From: Caenorhabditis elegans
Lineage: Eukaryota; Nematoda; Chromadorea; Rhabditida; Rhabditidae
Direction of reading: 5' to 3'
DNA length: 64,000 nucleotides
Assembly: GCF_000002985.6 (NCBI RefSeq)
Contig: NC_003283.11
Coordinates: 16,803,501 to 16,867,500 of the forward strand
Shown piece after piece: positions 43,367-54,928 of this stretch. The position numbers and the translations under genes are program-made. The notes under the pieces were generated by a model. That model was not told where the DNA came from, did no database searches, and worked only from the letters and a program-made list of their open reading frames with translations. Numbering within the stretch: the first letter of the stretch is position 1; each line of letters starts with the position of its first letter.

Positions 43367-44953
43367 TTAGTTCAGACACTCAATTCCTGCAGGCCGTTTG
43401 CACAGAAACCAGCCATTACTGGAGCATTCGGTGGTGGTCCAATAACCAGTATCCCATGAAAGAAGCATTTCTGCACATGTTCCATTGTTATAGTTTCGAA
43501 TGTTATTGTACGTTGAGGTTGAGCCGTCAAGCCAATAAATGTCGTCGCGGTCTAGAACCGCTGCACCAAGTGTAATATATCCATCTTTAATATAGTATAT
43601 GGATTGTACGTAACGATTTTCGTTGGCCGAATTGATTGAAACAACGTTGGCACACTTCGTTTTGCAGAACTTTTGAGCATCAGCAATGCTGTACGCCTTA
43701 TCCTTATCGTAGCGTAGGTAGCAATGGTTGTTGTAATTGTTATAGCAATTGTTGTCTGAAGGAAAACAATTAGTTGAACCATGACTCTGAATCTTTACCA
43801 TTAATAGTTGGAGGCAGTTCACACACGAAATACATGTACACATTACACGAACAACTTTCCCATTGTCCAACTCTGGACCCTCTAGTGTTAATGGTAACGC
43901 ACTCCCCAATGGTCACGTTGGGATGACCTAAAATTTCACTCTCACTAAAACTTCATAAAAGTACAAGAAAATCCTTCTATTGAAATGATCCTCACCGGGT
44001 GCAAAGTTATCATAGCCCTCTGCGGTTCCACTGAACTTATCCCAAATACACGAGGAAGTAGTATTTCCTTTACATACTAATCCCAACCAAAAATTCTCAT
44101 AATAGATATCGGAAACGAAATTAACAAGTGCATCATTTTCCTGTAATGGCCTTAAAGCATAAGTATGAAGCTGTTCCTACCTGCTGATTTCTGATTGTAA
44201 GAAGTGTCGAACCTCCTTTTCCCCAACAATCGTAGTCAACATTTGATCGATAGTCCCCCCAAGTTAGTAACTGCCAACATTTACCATTGATCAAGAGGAA
44301 ACCGACAGAGCAAGTAAGGTTGTTTGGAGGTGCTGTAAGTTAAAAATTTCCGAACTCTACATAGACAGTAGGTGGTCAAAGGTGGTTTTTTGTCTACATG
44401 ATGGATCATTATTTTGGGGTATGAGAATCAAGCAAACTGAAGAAGTTCTGTATATTTTTTCCAAACACCAGTTGAAAGCAGGTTTTTGAAAATTTGTATT
44501 TGCCACATTTCCCGACAACGAGCTAATCTCACCTTGTGTGCTGGAAGTTGTCACCGGTCTTGTTGTAGCAGAAATGTCTGAAAGGAAGAACTTTATAGGA
44601 ATATGCTACGTGACTACAAAAAGAAACTGTTCTAAAAAGCTTTTAGTTGCGATTGTTAAAATATTCTCACCTGAAGTGGTCGTGGTTTCTTTAAAGGTGG
44701 ATACCGTACTAGTTTGAATAGCAGAACTTGTGAATTTATCTGTAAACAAGTTAAACTTTCACTTGAAGATCCCTTGCCTCCTCAAGTAAAGAACACTACC
44801 TGTTTCACAAGCCGCATGACTTGAAAGAACATATGTGAAATAAGCAGTTCCAATTATAATAACAAGTTCAAATGTTACCACAATCAGAATTATTTTCCAA
44901 TGAAGGTGTAGAAATTGATTCAATTTTCCAAGCACTGGTGGTAAATTCGGCAT
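43367..44953 (-). CDS. clec gene E: 'LHW'-clade double-CTLD membrane protein, 360 aa
   Basis: Exons 44953-44800, 44739-44671, 44577-44533, 44332-44181, 44140-43996, 43927-43799 and 43755-43367, 361 codons in phase. The N-terminus MPNLPPVLGKLNQFLHLHWK leads into the helix IILIVVTFELVIIIGTAYFTYVL and the juxtamembrane CETG. Two stalk exons are Ser/Thr-rich. CTLD1 has LTCSVGFLLINGKCWQLLTW, FWLGLVCKG and TCISCVN-type C-terminal cysteines. CTLD2 has NCYNNYNNHCYLRYD, KTKCANVVSINSANENRYVQ, DIYWLDGST and GWFLCKRPAGIECLN. The last exon is preceded by a CAG acceptor. ATTGATAAGA lies about 30 bp upstream. No lesion seen. Confidence 0.87.
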
Positions 44954-45212
44954 AGTTCGAAAAATGAAATAATTGGAAGAATTGATAAGAGCATTAACAA
45001 TAATCCATTGACTATTAATGGTGACTATTTAGTAAAAATGTGAAAGGATTCTGCACAAATTGATAACGTTATTTGATCCTCTTGAGAGCCTAATTATGAG
45101 TGTATTAAGACCAAGTGCTTCACTTTCAAAATTATTAATTTTCCTTTTCTCCTTATCAATTTGTGCCTTTCTCCTCTTAATTCATTCGAAAAATATTTGT
45201 ATTCGAATTGCA

Positions 45213-46630
45213 ATGTCAAAATCTTACGTGTTCGGAGAACTAGAAATTGAAGAGCCATCTAATAATCAAACACGTCTTGAAAAGCTTCAACTTGTCGCTA
45301 GTGATCATTGGAAAAATATATTGATCGGTGGATTATCTGAAATTATAATTGTTGCCTCTGTGGCTCTATTAACCTACCTTCTGACAAGACAACCAATATG
45401 TGAAACAGGTTTTTTTAAGAAGTTATATTCTGTATACATTTTTTGCATTCTACGTTCATTGTTTACAGCAGTTTCTACAATTTCTACATTGGCAACCAGT
45501 ACTTTACCTATTACAACAAAAAGCTCAACAACACATTGGTCGACTTCCAGTACTCCGATTTCCAGTACTTCGCCAACTTCAGGTAAGACTGGATTAGCCA
45601 CGACCCTTCAATTCCATGTCATTATTTGTTTCATACACACTCTTCTACATAAGGGCGTGTACAGTACTTTGCCAATAGTTTGTATTTTACAGCTCCCGAG
45701 AACTATTCTTGTGCTGCTGGGTTCCCCTATATCAATCATAAATGCTGGAAGTTGGTCACTGGGCCCCAAAATAGAGCAGATGCTGACCAGGCTTGCAATA
45801 ATCTTGGTGGATCGACCCTTTTCTCAATCAGAAACGATCAGGTATCAAAAAAAACCAAATTATATTGAGCTTGCAATTATGCACAGGATAATCAAGCTGT
45901 GCTGGAATTCGTAAAAGATCAGCAAGTCAAGAACCTGTGGACCGGGTTGATCTGTGATAACAACGATCCGTCTTTGTGTACGTGGGATGTGCAGAGCGGA
46001 ACCACCGCAGCTTACAATAACTTTGCCAAGGGTATCTCTCAAAATGATTGGAGTATCCACGAAATTATTTTCAGGATATCCAAGTGGCGTAAATGAAGAG
46101 TGCATTTATTACATGACTACTGGAACACAAGCCGGACAGTGGGCCAGTGGATTGTGCAATGAGACTATGAGTTTTGTGTGTGAGCTGCCAACGACTATTT
46201 ACGGTAAGATTTCAAGAGTTAACCAGGACCAAAAAAACTTCTCATACTCTCAATTTCAGATGAAACATGCAAATACAACTACAACACTTATTGCTACACC
46301 CCATACTCTCTCGGTAAAACTGCCAGCGATGCTCAGAGCTATTGTACATCATTGGGGTCCAATCTGGTATCAATTCACTCTGGAAACGAGAATCGATACG
46401 TCATGACAATTAATTTTGGAAGAAACAAAAATATATTAATTGGCGGAGTGGCTTTTTCAAATGATGTGATGTTATGGTATGATGGAACAGAATCGAATTT
46501 CAACAATATCTACCAGATAAAAGACGGGAATTGTCTTAACATGAATAATACCAATGGAGGCTGGTATGGAGGTGATTGTATGGCTAGCAATAATTATTTT
46601 ATTTGCAAACGAAGAATCCTGGAAAAATAG
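45213..46630 (+). CDS. clec gene F: 'SKSY'-clade double-CTLD membrane protein, 367 aa
   Basis: Exons 45213-45408, 45469-45582, 45693-45841, 45887-46031, 46075-46203 and 46260-46630 give 368 codons. The start is the ATG of MSKSYVFGELEIEEPSNN; the frame is open further upstream, but that part has no paralogue counterpart. Helix EIIIVASVALLTYLL and CETG follow. The stalk is repetitive (STSSTPISSTSPTS). CTLD1 runs from APENYSCAAGFPYINHKCWK through NLWTGLICDNNDPSLCTWD to CIYYMTTGTQAGQW and FVCELPTTIYG. CTLD2 runs from ETCKYNYNTYCYTP through SNDVMLWYDGTES to YFICKRRILEK. A CTTATCAA site is at 45152-45159. This is a good reference for the intact clade. It faces gene G tail to tail. Confidence 0.88.
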
Positions 46631-46928
46631 CTATTATCCTAACATTTTTAAGATTTATGATGTCTTGTTTTTGGTTCATAAACTTTTCCAATTCACCGAT
46701 TTATGTCCACCTATCAATTCGGGTTCCCTTCCCGGGGTTGACAGTGTGTATGAACAAGTAGTCTTATTTTTTTTCAATCAACAAGATTTTTCAAGATCGT
46801 CCAACTTCCGGGATTTCAGATTTCAGGCCAGTTTGGGCAGATAGAAAATTTCAAAAATTCAGTTAATATATACGTAACAGATTGAAATATTGAAATATAA
46901 CAAATTTATTCTCAACGGTTGATTCGGA

Positions 46929-48579
46929 TCAACACTCAATTCCAGCGGGTCGTTTACACAAAATCCACGCCTTCTGGGAACATTCGATAGTGGTCCAGTA
47001 ACCCATACCAAATGAGACATCCATGATCGCACAAGTTCCATTGTCATTGTTCCCAATGTTTATGAACACCGTGGATGATCCGTCCAGCCAATAAATATTA
47101 TTGTCGTTTAAAACCGCTACGCCAAGTATAATATGTTCCTTCACATTGTAAATGGATTGTACGTAGCGACTTTCATCGCCAGAATTGATTGACACAACTT
47201 CGGCGCACATCGGCTTGCAAAATTCATGTGCTTCAGCGACGGTGTAGGCATCATCAAAGCGTGTGTAACAATGATTGTTAAAATTTTTTTCGCAATTTTT
47301 GTCTTCAATAAATAGAATATATTAAACCTTAAAGCAGAGGTGGGCGGCAATCAATTATGTTTGCCCAATTATCCAACTTTCGGATTGCCCAACTGCAATC
47401 GCCGCCCACTGTTGCTTTGAGTTCTTACCATAAATAGTTGGAGGTAATTCACATAAGATACTATTTTGCTGATTGCACAAGCCAGTTTTCCATTGTCCAG
47501 CTTCCTTTCCAGTGGTGATGAAGTAACCACACGAAGCAGTGCTCACGTTGGGATAACCTAAAATCGAGTATTCACTAAAATTTGAGAAAAAGCACTCCAG
47601 AATCCTTCCAAAGAAGTTTTCCTTACCGCTTGCAAAGTTATCATAGCTCTCCGCGGATCCACTCACTATATCCCAAATACACGTGGAAATAGTGTGCCCA
47701 TGACAAAGCAACCCTGTCCAGATGTTGCCAATATTGTTCTTTGAGGCAAAATCAAGAATTGCGCTATTTTCCTGTAATAGTTTCGAAACAAGAATCTCAA
47801 GCACACTCTACCTGTTCATTCCTAATCGAAAATAGTTTTGAACCTCCGTGCAGCCAACAATTGTGGTTACCATTTGCTCGTGTGCCAACCCCAGTTAATA
47901 ATTGCAAGCATTTACCACCGATCAACTCGAAACCGATGTGACAACTTAGGTTGTTTGAGGGAGCTGTGATATCACGAATTACAGTATTTTTCTATAAGTG
48001 AGGGTTATTTTAAAAAATTATACCCTCGAAACACTTAATAAAAACAGTATACAATTAATCTTATTAGTATCAGCGAATATAAAGAACCCAGTTGGAGTTT
48101 TCCCATAAATGAGCTACCCTTACCATGTGTGCTAGATATTGACACCAAACTTGTTGTAGATGGAGTTTCTGAAAGTGAATGTTTAATTGATACTAGAACA
48201 CTACTGCGTGAAAAATTCTAGCAAAGAGACTTATTTCTCCAAAATTGATAGGAAGACAACATCTACATTTTTGTATGGTAAAAAACCAGACCTGAAATAG
48301 TTGAAGTTTTTGTGAAACTGGTTACAGTACTTGTTCGAATTGTAGTCTTTGTTATGATGTCTGCAAATTAAACATGTTGAAACTTCATTTAAATACCTTT
48401 TGTCTTTTTGAGTAAAGAGATCTACCTGTTTCACAAGCCGCATGATTTGATAGAACATACGTGAAGTGAGCAGTTCCAATTATAACAGAAAGTTCAAATA
48501 TTACCACAATCAGAATAATTCTCCAATGAAGTTGTAGAAAATGATTTAATTTTCCGAGCACTGGAGGTAAAGTCGGCAT
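46929..48579 (-). CDS. clec gene G: 'LHW'-clade double-CTLD membrane protein, 355 aa
   Basis: Exons 48579-48426, 48360-48292, 48168-48124, 47963-47812, 47771-47627, about 47558-47430 and 47302-46929. The N-terminus MPTLPPVLGKLNHFLQLHW, helix IILIVVIFELSVIIGTAHFTYVL and CETG are close to gene E. CTLD1 carries LSCHIGFELIGGKCLQLLTG, NIWTGLLCHG...STCIWD, SCGYFITTGKEAGQW and ILCELPPTIYG. CTLD2 has CEKNFNNHCYTRFD, CAEVVSINSGDESRYVQ, NIYWLDGSS and AWILCKRPAGIEC. The last intron ends in TGAAG rather than CAG. Intron 6 contains a short GTGGGCGGC hairpin. TTGATAAGA lies about 40 bp upstream of the start. Confidence 0.86.
47331..47420. repeat. Short hairpin in intron 6 of clec gene G
   Basis: AGCAGAGGTGGGCGGCAAT on the left and ATCGCCGCCCACTGTTGCT on the right are imperfect inverted copies about 50 bp apart. 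The element lies wholly within the intron and looks like a small MITE. Confidence 0.55.
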
Positions 48580-48790
48580 GAAACGAGGAGTGTTTGAAAA
48601 TTGATACAATTGAAAGAATTGATAAGAGAATTAATTCACTTACAACAATAATCCGTTGACTATTATTAGTGACTTTTTGGAAATAATGTGAATAGATTTC
48701 AGCAAATTAATAACTCTTTTTCAAATTTCATATGAATCGATGTGAAACTCGGCAATATTTATAATTTTTATTTTCGATACTTTATTCAAT

Positions 48791-50553
48791 TCAACAAACA
48801 GTTCCTGCAGGCCGTTTACACAGAAATTTTCCTGGAGTGGTGCATCTTTCGGTGTACCAGGCACCGTCAGTGATGTAAACCCAATTCACATTCAGCAGCA
48901 GACAAGCTCCGTGTTGATACCGTTCAATATAATTATACACCGCTGGTGATCCATCCAGCCAATAAATATCGTCGTAGTATATAACCGCAGCGCCAAGTAA
49001 AACATATCCTTGTGTAGTAAATAGTGATCGTATGAAGCGATTTTCATTGGCCGAGCTGATTGAAACAAGGTTGGCACATCTTGTTTTACAGATTTCTTGA
49101 GCATCAGGAATGTTGTGCGGAGTATTGTAGCGTAGGTAACATTGATTGTTGTAATTGTAATCACAACTACCGTCTGAAATATATAATTTAAGAATCAATT
49201 AACAGCTTTGAGGCAGGGCGGCAATTAAAATTTTTTTAGCGATTTGCACCTCTCTAGCGCTTTCTCCAACCATTGTCCGCTCCTGTCTTGTAGCCTTACC
49301 ATGAATAGTTGGAGGTAGTTCACACATAAAACCCATTGTCTGATTGCATGAGCCACTTTTCCACTGTCCAGCATCTGGCCCACTGGTGATAAAGTACACA
49401 CAGCTTGTATTGGTCTCGTTGGGAAAGCCTGAAAATGAACTTTCAATCAAATTTTGTAAAGAATATCTCAGAATCCGCTTGCCTATCACTTTCTCACCGT
49501 TGGCAAAGTTATCGTAGTCCGCCGCAGACCCACTCTTCATATCCCACGTGCACGATGAACTAGTGTTACCGGCACATATCAACCCGGTCCAAACATAATT
49601 AACGCCGGCGTTTGACAAATAATCAAGAGCTGCAGTATTTTCCTGTAATTGTATTTAGCAAACAACGATCAACTCATTTTACCTGTTCATTCCTAATTGA
49701 AAAAAGGGTTGAACCTCCGTATCCCATACAAACAGCGTCGGCATCTTCTCGTGTTCGGCGAATAGGAATTAAAAACCAACATTTTCCATTGATATGGGTG
49801 AAGCCTATTGTGCAATCAAGAGTGAAGGGGGGTGCTGCAAAGAAATTTGTTCATCTATCAATATGTTGTTTCTGGATCCTCTTTGGTATAACAGTGCAGA
49901 TACAATTCTGATAAAAAAGATGTAATGCTCAGTGATGACACGAGACAGAAGTATGAATGGTTACCTAGCATTAATCTAATTTAAAAACGATACTACTTTG
50001 GTCATGAATGAAATCGACAGTTATGAGTTTCGAAACGAGACCCTAAATGTAAAATAGAAATGTTCTGTGGAACGTCCCCCTCTCTCTCTCTCTCTGGTAG
50101 GGCGCACTTACAGCCTATCCTTACCAGGTTCAGTGGAAGTTGACAAGGGCCTGGTTGTTGTTGAGTTGGATGAAGTATCTGAAAGCACATTTTCTACAGG
50201 AAGAACTTTGCGAATATGATCGGGGTGAAAACTAGATATTCATCGATATCTCGATGCTCAAAAATAAATCTAACCTGATCCTGTTGATGTTGTTGCGAAA
50301 CTGGATACTGTGCTTGTTTGAATAGCAGAACTTGTTATTGTATCTGAAAGTCGAAGTGATCAGTTGTTTTTTCTAGAAGCAATCTTGCCCATTTAAGTAA
50401 AGGAAAGTAAAACCTACCTGTTTCACAAAAGGGCTTCGACAGAATATATGTTAAACGAACAGCTCCAATTGTAATCAAAATTTCAAAAATTACCCCAAAC
50501 AGTATGATCTTCCAATGAAGTTGCAGGAATCGATGTAATTTTTCAAACATCAT
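48791..50553 (-). CDS. clec gene H: 'LHW'-clade double-CTLD membrane protein, 355 aa
   Basis: Exons 50553-50418, 50344-50276, 50178-50125, 49834-49683, 49642-49498, 49428-49300 and 49173-48791 give 356 codons. The N-terminus is short, MMFEKLHRFLQLHWK, then helix IILFGVIFEILITIGAVRLTYIL and FCETG. Stalk exons read TSSAIQTSTVSSF and SSNSTTTRPLSTST. CTLD1 has FTLDCTIGFTHINGKCWFLI, YVWTGLICAGNTSSSCTWD, SCVYFITSGPDAGQW and FMCELPPTIHG. CTLD2 has CDYNYNNQCYLRYN, TRCANLVSISSANENRF, DIYWLDGSP and KFLCKRPAGTVC. CTCCAG eleven bases before the ATG may be a trans-splice acceptor. TTGATAAG is at 50580-50587. The N-terminal exon is nearly the same as that now found on gene M. Confidence 0.87.
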
Positions 50554-51145
50554 TCCGATGTCTGGAGGAATGGGAAGAGTTGATAAGACTATTAACTCTT
50601 TTAAACGTGGAGTGGCGCCAGTTAAAAATTACTCATATGGTGTTGGAATAATTGAATATCAAAGTGTAACCTTAAAATATTATTTCAAAAGTCATGAATT
50701 AGGAAAAGGATGACAAAAACAAAATTCAGAACTTTTCAGTTTCTAACCATTTTTGAAGTTTGTCAAAGTACTCTAAAGCCTTCCACTAGTTTTTCAATTT
50801 GTCCATAAGTTACCAAAACTCTCCTGACAGCTTTCTAGAGCTATCTAAAAATTTTCAGACATTTCTGTCCTCTTCAAGAAATTTCCTGAGACTACCAGAT
50901 GCTTCTATAAATTTCTGAAATTTTCTGAAAAGTTTCAAAATTTTTTTTGTTTTCTGTTTTGAACCTTTTAATCGGATTTATGTAATTTTGCGAAAAGACT
51001 GATAAGTGTATTAGGAATATTGTGTGCTCTAATTATAAAATAGTTTTTTCTTTTTTTTGACTACTAAATACTTCCCTCTTCGAAACTCTTCGAAATTTCC
51101 CTCTTCGAAAAAAAATAACTTGGATTACTTGAGGGTCAACTTGTG
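50554..51145. promoter_or_regulatory. Divergent promoter between clec H and clec I
   Basis: It holds TTGATAAG at 50580-50587 (H side), the conserved TTTTAAACGTGGAGTGGCGCC box at about 50607-50628, and ACTGATAAGTG at about 50998 (I side). A T/C-rich degenerate block with CTTCTAGA/TTTTCAG units fills the middle. Confidence 0.5.
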
Positions 51146-52652
51146 ATGTCAAAATCTTATGAGTTTGAAGAGCTAGAATGTGATGAGCCCACTCAACAAA
51201 CTCGTTTTGAAAAAATTCAAAATGTTGCTTCTGATCACTGGAAGGATATATTGATCGGAGTATTATCTCAAATTATGTACTTGAGCTTTGTTGTTTTGTT
51301 AACCTACTTTTTGGCAAGACAGCATCTGTGCGAAACAGGTTTTTTTTTCAAAGATTAATATGACTTACTATTAGAACCATTTCTGATTGTTTACAGAACT
51401 TTTCACAAGTTCTACATTGCCAACTATACCTATCACATCTTCACGTTCAAGACCTGGTAAGAAGTGTCAGTTGTATATAATAATTGTTTCTGGGACTTCA
51501 GATTCAACGTCTACATCCACTACAAGGTCGGTTACCAGTACAATACCAACTCCATGTTAGTCCCACTGATGGTACTTTCCCAACATTCATTAATTTACAG
51601 CTGTGGGGAACTACACCTGCACCGATGGTTTTACTTATATCAATAATAAATGCTGGAAATTGGTCACTAGCTCTCAGAGTAGAGCAGATGCCGACCAGGC
51701 CTGCTATAATCTCGGCGGATCGACCCTTTTTTCGATTAGAAGCGATCAGGTAAGAAACTACGAAAATAAGTTGATTTTTAAATAATTTTGTATAGGAAAA
51801 CCAAGCTGTGCTTGATTTCGTGAAAAACGAGAATGTCGATAACTTGTGGACAGGGTTGATTTGTGATGATCATGGGCAGTTTCTGTGCACCTGGGATGTT
51901 GATAGCGGGGACATCTCAGCTTACAATAACTTTGCCAAGAGTTAGTATTTTAGGTTAATCGAAAAATCAACAAAAGAAGTTTCCAGCTTATCCAAATAAC
52001 GTGACTGGAGGTTGCATTTACTATATGACTACCGGATCGCAAGCCGGGCAATGGACAAACGGAGCGTGTAATAAGGCATTGAGTTTTGTGTGTGAGCTAC
52101 CAGCAACTATTCACGGTAAGATTTAAGGCGGCCAACTTCGAGATTCGCGGGAATTTAGAAACTGATTTCGCGGTAAGTAAAAAAAAAGGAAAATTCTACC
52201 ATTTCATCTAGATAAAACTAAAATCTGAGATACTGACTTCATGTGATGGACGTACACGACCAAGTTAACTATTAAAAAGTTAAATTCCAGATGAAACATG
52301 TAAATACAACTACAACAATTATTGCTACATCACAAACGATCAACTAAAAATCTCCAGCGATGCACAGCAAATTTGCACATCATCTGGTTCCAACTTGGTG
52401 TCAATTCACTCTGCAAATGAAAATCGATTCCTAACGACAATCTATTCTCCGCCGGTTTTAGTTGGCGGAGTCGCATTTTCAAGCAATTTGATTCTATGGT
52501 ATGATGGAACGCCATCGACTTTTAACAATATAAAATCGATAACCAATGGAAATTGCCTTTTCATCAATGATACCCACGGCGGCTGGTATGGTTTCGACTG
52601 TTTTACTGGAAGTGGTGACTTCATTTGCAAGCAAAAGATTCGGGAAATGTAG
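51146..52652 (+). CDS. clec gene I: 'SKSY'-clade double-CTLD membrane protein, 363 aa
   Basis: Exons 51146-51338, 51397-51456, 51502-51555, 51601-51749, 51796-51940, 51987-52115 and 52291-52652 give 364 codons. The N-terminus MSKSYEFEELECDEPTQQTR and helix QIMYLSFVVLLTYFLA end in CETG. Two stalk exons follow, the second reading DSTSTSTTRSVTST. CTLD1 has NYTCTDGFTYINNKCWKLVT, NLWTGLICDDHGQFLCTWD, CIYYMTTGSQAGQW and FVCELPATIHG. CTLD2 has CKYNYNNYCYITND, LVSIHSANENRF, LILWYDGTP and DFICKQKIREM. TGATAAG is about 145 bp upstream. AATAAA sits about 90 bp past the stop. It is convergent with gene J. Confidence 0.88.
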
Positions 52653-52957
52653 CGTCATAATCTAAGTCAATAGCGGTGACAACTCGTCTCGTTCTCTTAT
52701 CAACTTGGTATTAGTCCCTAATAACTCAATTTGTTTAAAATAAACCTATTAATTTTATGATTCGTTGTGATAATCCTAAGAGGAGAACAAAATGTAATAA
52801 TAATTTCCACAGTTGGTCTGAAAAAGTAGTTTTATCTTTGGTATTGGTGTAGTATTTGAAATGTGTCCATGAGCATATATTTGATGATAAGCCAACTAAT
52901 GAAAAATATTTCTGACAATTCTTATTACAACATTTTATTCTCGAAAATTCATTCAAA

Positions 52958-54455
52958 TCAACACACAATTCCTGCCGGCCGTTTACACAGAAACCATGAT
53001 CTTTGGGTGCATTCGACAGTGTACCAAAAACCACGACGGTGTTTTGAAACACTCATGAACAGACAATTTCCATTCAAAGTTCGTTTAATATTATTATAGA
53101 CCGGTAGTGATCCGTCCAGCCAATATATGTCGTCGGATGAAAGAAGCATTGCACCAAGTTGAATATATCCGTTTGTGTCATTGTAAATACTTTGTACATA
53201 ACGATTTTCGTTGGCCGAATTGATTGAAACTAGGTTGGCGCACTTTGTTTTGCAGAACGTTTGAGCTTCAGCAACAGTGTAAGACAAATCGTAGCGTAGG
53301 TAGCAATGGTTGTTGTAAATGTTATCACAATTATCATCTTCAATTGAAAAATATTAAAGAGCCATCAGTCAAGAATTACCATGTATTGTTGAAGGTAGTT
53401 CACATATGAAACTCATTGTCTGATTACATGAGTCACTTTTCCATTTTCCAGCTTCTGATCCAGCAGTGATGAAATAAACGCATTCATTGCTAGAAAGTCC
53501 TAAAAACATTTTAAAAAAACGTGCACTCAATTTTTGAGCAAACACTCCTCACCGCTTGCAAAATTAGTATAGACAAGATTAGTATCCGTAGACCGACTTT
53601 CCAGATCCCAATTACAAGTAGTATTCGCTTTGCAATGCAACCCAGTCCAGAGATTTTCAACAGCACTGTTTGGCACAAAATTAAGTATTGCATTATTTTC
53701 CTGTAAACCTCTGTAAATGGAAATATCAAGCACATTTTACCTGTTCATTTTTAATTGAAACAAGAGTTGAACCTCCGTAGCTCATACAAGCGGAGTCGGC
53801 ATTTTCTCGTGTTTGGGGATCAGTGAATAGTCGCCAACATTTACCATTAATGTAGGTGAAGCCGAAAGTGCAACTACTGATGTTTGCTGGTGCTGTAATA
53901 AAAAGTTACAGTATTTCTTCTATTCTGTAACCGTGAAAGTATTTCTTATAGTCAGTCGTCTTCAAAAGTTTCGTTGCAGTAACGTAGTCAAAAACTAAAT
54001 CTAACCTGATCTGGTTCCTGTGAAGGAAAGTGCAGTACTTGAATCAATATCAGAACTAGCCGTGTTACCTGGAAACTAAATTTATGGTTGTTCTGACGCT
54101 TTCTGGAGACATTCCTCATCTACACGAGTACAGAAAAAATTTCCCACCTGTAACAGAAGTTGAATTGTTAGCTAGATAATAGGTCAACAGCACAGCACCA
54201 GACAAAATTAAAATTTCAGAGATGACTCCGATCAGTACAGCCAGCCAATGATGTTTCAGAAACTGGCTCCATTTTTTGGAAAGTGGAGGTCTAGTGGACA
54301 GAGGCTGAGGATTTTTCGAAACCTGCAACAATTTCAACATAAAATTTTTTATACAAAATTCCACCAATCTTGCATGCAAAACTTACCAGTGAAGTCGATT
54401 CGTCTATCAAACTAGAGGGGCCAAGCTTCCAGTCATGTTGAACGGACAATTTCAT
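52958..54455 (-). CDS. clec gene J: 'LHW'-clade double-CTLD membrane protein with an added N-terminal exon, 368 aa
   Basis: Exons 54455-54387, 54322-54148, 54068-54006, 53892-53741, 53700-53553, 53499-53380 and 53337-52958 give 369 codons. Unlike its clade it has a first exon of 23 residues (MKLSVQHDWKLGPSSLIDES) spliced to VSKNPQPLSTRPPLSKKW, so the cytoplasmic part is longer. The helix is AVLIGVISEILILSGAVLLTYYL. The usual juxtamembrane CETG is replaced by NSTSVTG, with no Cys. CTLD1 has CTFGFTYINGKCWRLFTD, NLWTGLHCKANTTCNWD and FICELPSTIHG. CTLD2 has CDNIYNNHCYLRYD, TKCANLVSINSANENRYVQS, DIYWLDGS and WFLCKRPAGIVC. The last intron ends in TGAAG. TTGATAAGAAG lies about 80 bp upstream. Confidence 0.86.
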
Positions 54456-54634
54456 TCTTCATACAACACTGAAGTGTATAGAAGGAAGGAGTTCAAAATA
54501 AGTTGGTTGGGCGTCAAAATTACATGAAGTGGGAATCTTGATAAGAAGTTCCTTGTCCAAGGTCACGTTATTGACTGACAAGACTTCACTATACTTTTAG
54601 CCACGTAGCGCTATGTGATAAGATTTTGATAGGC

Positions 54635-54715
54635 TTACATCTGAACTCTGAATTGTAAGAACAGTTGCTCCAAATCTATCGATCGGTTTACAGTAGAGAG
54701 TTTTCATAAACAGCC
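54635..54715 (-). pseudogene. Relic exon of a gene-A-like clec gene
   Basis: Read on the minus strand, the stretch gives LYCKPIDRFGATVLTIQSS, which lines up with LYSKPTAEATCNRLGATLLT in the CTLD1 first exon of gene A (36588-36730). The invariant Cys is lost and no neighbouring exons are recognisable. It is a dead fragment left in the J-K intergenic space, some 18 kb from gene A. Confidence 0.65.
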
Positions 54716-54928
54716 ACTACAGGGCTACAGGGACTGGAAAAATGAAATTTTCCCACAACCACAACCACGGAACGCACCATTTCAGTTTGTACAGACTTTC
54801 TAATCGGATTTTAATTTATTATCTTGTGGAGACAGACAATGCTCCACTTTGAAGATAATATTTAATTTTCTGTCGCTGTTTGAAATTTAAAGTTTATTTG
54901 AACTATTTAACTAAAAATTTTTGATTTG

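Noticed and set aside
45060-45212. Longer start of clec F with an extra hydrophobic segment (LLIFLFSLSICAFLLLIH)
   Set aside because: The frame is open, but paralogues start at the MSKSY Met, and the upstream part overlaps the CTTATCAA promoter site.
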